A stretch of 5,384 bases of DNA from Methanosarcinaceae archaeon (GTDB taxonomy: Archaea > Halobacteriota > Methanosarcinia > Methanosarcinales > Methanosarcinaceae): NCBI GenBank assembly GCA_028690255.1, contig JAQVBP010000135.1, positions 1 through 5,384 of the forward strand. The letters are read 5' to 3'. Numbering within the stretch: the first letter of the stretch is position 1; the number at the start of each line of letters is the position of its first letter. The notes under the pieces were generated by a model, which did not search any database, had not been told where the DNA came from, and was given only the letters and a program-made list of their open reading frames with translations. Positions 4,464 to 5,384 of the stretch are shown here, one piece after another. The translations under genes and the position numbers were made by a program.

Positions 4464-5237
4464 TTAGACAGTTTCCTGAGTCTTAAGCTCAGGAGTGCTT
4501 GACTCCAGCACGCCTTCAAAGAAGGAGATAAAATCCTGGGGAGCTGTTAAAAATCCGAGTTTATCTTCATCAAGCACGAGGTCATACATATCTTTACCCG
4601 AACCCAGTCCCAGCTCCGAAAAGTCCCCGGGCTTCAGGTAGCGGACAGGAGGCATATCCTTATACCTCGAATTTTTAACAAAACCCGCCTCAAGCAGATA
4701 ATAGGCGGCTCCTCCGAGATTTCCTATAGGAGCATAGATGGAAGAAAAATCGCGGCAGACCCAGTTTGCCATCGTAAGTTCCTCGTCGGAGACGTTTACG
4801 GTAATGTGCCCATAGCCCGGAGGGACCAGCACGCAATCCCCGGCCGCTGCCTCAAGCACTGCGAAATCTTCGATTATATCATCCCTACCCTTCGCCCGCT
4901 TCTGAAGGAGATAGGTCGCCGAACCCTCAAGTATCTGATAAAGTTCGGGATAGGAAACCCCGGTCCCGGTGACTTCGGGATGATAGTGCCCGAGAGTCTT
5001 GACATACTCCGACCCAAGCCTTCCGGCAGGGATCCGGGTAATGTCGTACCTGAGGTGCCGGGCCTTTATAAGTTCAAGGTCCGAATCGTTTTTAGCAAGG
5101 TCCCGGAACATATAATAAAGCTCCCGGTCTTCGGCCTTCAAAAACCAGTCCCTGTCAAAAACAACGTCTTTCATGGCAGAGAGTTTTCTCACGTCCGCAA
5201 TCGAAATTTTATTCCCGAACTTCAAAGTTGCTGTCAT
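4464..5237 (-). CDS. pgi: cupin-type glucose-6-phosphate isomerase
   Basis: This 257-residue metalloenzyme interconverts glucose 6-phosphate and fructose 6-phosphate. In a methanogen it serves gluconeogenesis and glycogen storage or use in the cytoplasm. The cupin signature is clear. TLGHYHP (81-87) supplies H84 and H86, YPELYQILEG (96-105) supplies E98, and VPPGYGHITVN (138-148) supplies H144; together these bind the catalytic metal. The archaeal cupin isomerases are unrelated to the classical sugar-isomerase-fold enzyme, and members from Archaeoglobus and Methanosarcina mazei have been characterised. At 257 residues it is longer than the roughly 190-residue Thermococcales type. The H86-E98 gap is 5 residues longer, and about 60 extra residues sit at the C-terminus. 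The start at 5237 has GAGGGG (plus-strand 5245-5250) 7 nt upstream. It may be monocistronic, since 275 bp separate it from the next gene. Confidence 0.92.
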   Translation of the reverse strand: MTATLKFGNKISIADVRKLSAMKDVVFDRDWFLKAEDRELYYMFRDLAKNDSDLELIKARHLRYDITRIPAGRLGSEYVKTLGHYHPEVTGTGVSYPELYQILEGSATYLLQKRAKGRDDIIEDFAVLEAAAGDCVLVPPGYGHITVNVSDEELTMANWVCRDFSSIYAPIGNLGGAAYYLLEAGFVKNSRYKDMPPVRYLKPGDFSELGLGSGKDMYDLVLDEDKLGFLTAPQDFISFFEGVLESSTPELKTQETV

Positions 5238-5384
5238 TGAATTTCCCCTCTTATATCAACCTTTGCAACATATCAAAATTAATGAATTACAAATTATGGA
5301 ATTAAATTAAAAACATGAGCAAGTAAGAAAACGGATAAAATGAAAAACCCCGGTAAAGATCCTTTTACAAAAAAATGCCATTTA
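5238..5384 (-). promoter_or_regulatory. upstream region of the isomerase gene
   Basis: This AT-rich stretch contains the GAGGGG ribosome binding site (5245-5250) and TATA-like minus-strand sequence, best around 5295-5308 (TTTTTAATTTAATT). A second, GATATAAG (5250-5257), lies too close to the start codon to be its TATA box. A weak 5-bp inverted repeat (GTAAA/TTTAC, 5353-5368) lies further upstream. No gene is visible up to the window end. Confidence 0.45.

Noticed and set aside
4806..5240. 144-residue plus-strand frame over the isomerase gene
   Set aside because: It is antisense to a clear cupin isomerase and has no recognisable domain.

Overview
This window reads as a methanogenic archaeon of the genus Methanosarcina or a very close relative. 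The case rests on the gene set: a DUF1699-type protein (a family largely confined to Methanosarcinales), an archaeal RecJ-like exonuclease, a stand-alone DUF128/NrpR-domain nitrogen regulator without a DNA-binding domain, and a cupin-type phosphoglucose isomerase. Long AT-rich intergenic stretches with simple repeats, TATA-like boxes and Shine-Dalgarno-led starts also fit. The assignment comes from recognising protein families by eye, not from a database search.

Layout. Bases 1-429 are AT-rich and hold no convincing gene; they contain TATA-like sites, one inverted repeat and a heptameric C3A4 tract just before the first gene. Three plus-strand genes follow: a DUF1699 protein (430-825) with a strong terminator-like hairpin behind it, an Hjc-like PD-(D/E)XK nuclease (1083-1559), and a RecJ-like DHH/DHHA1 exonuclease (1738-3132). 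A second heptamer tract (GATTTTT) lies in the gap after the first gene, and a 22-bp tandem repeat lies between the two nucleases. Two minus-strand genes occupy the right side: an NrpR-domain protein (3430-4188) and a cupin phosphoglucose isomerase (4464-5237). The convergent gap 3133-3429 is full of short-loop hairpins.

How the parts may work together. The two nuclease genes point to DNA recombination, repair or replication-fork processing and could be co-transcribed. The NrpR-domain protein is most likely NrpRII, the partner that links the DNA-binding NrpRI to the basal transcription machinery in Methanosarcina nitrogen control. Its promoter carries a perfect 14-bp palindrome built on GGTA/TACC half-sites, which suggests autoregulation. 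The isomerase belongs to gluconeogenesis and glycogen metabolism and appears to be a separate transcription unit.

The most unusual item is the convergent gap: four successive small hairpins, the last competing with a possible cloverleaf-closing stem, in a segment bracketed by an imperfect direct repeat exactly 140 bp apart. No complete new multi-gene system is evident. The novelty here is mostly in the non-coding structure and in the uncharacterised DUF1699 and Hjc-like proteins.
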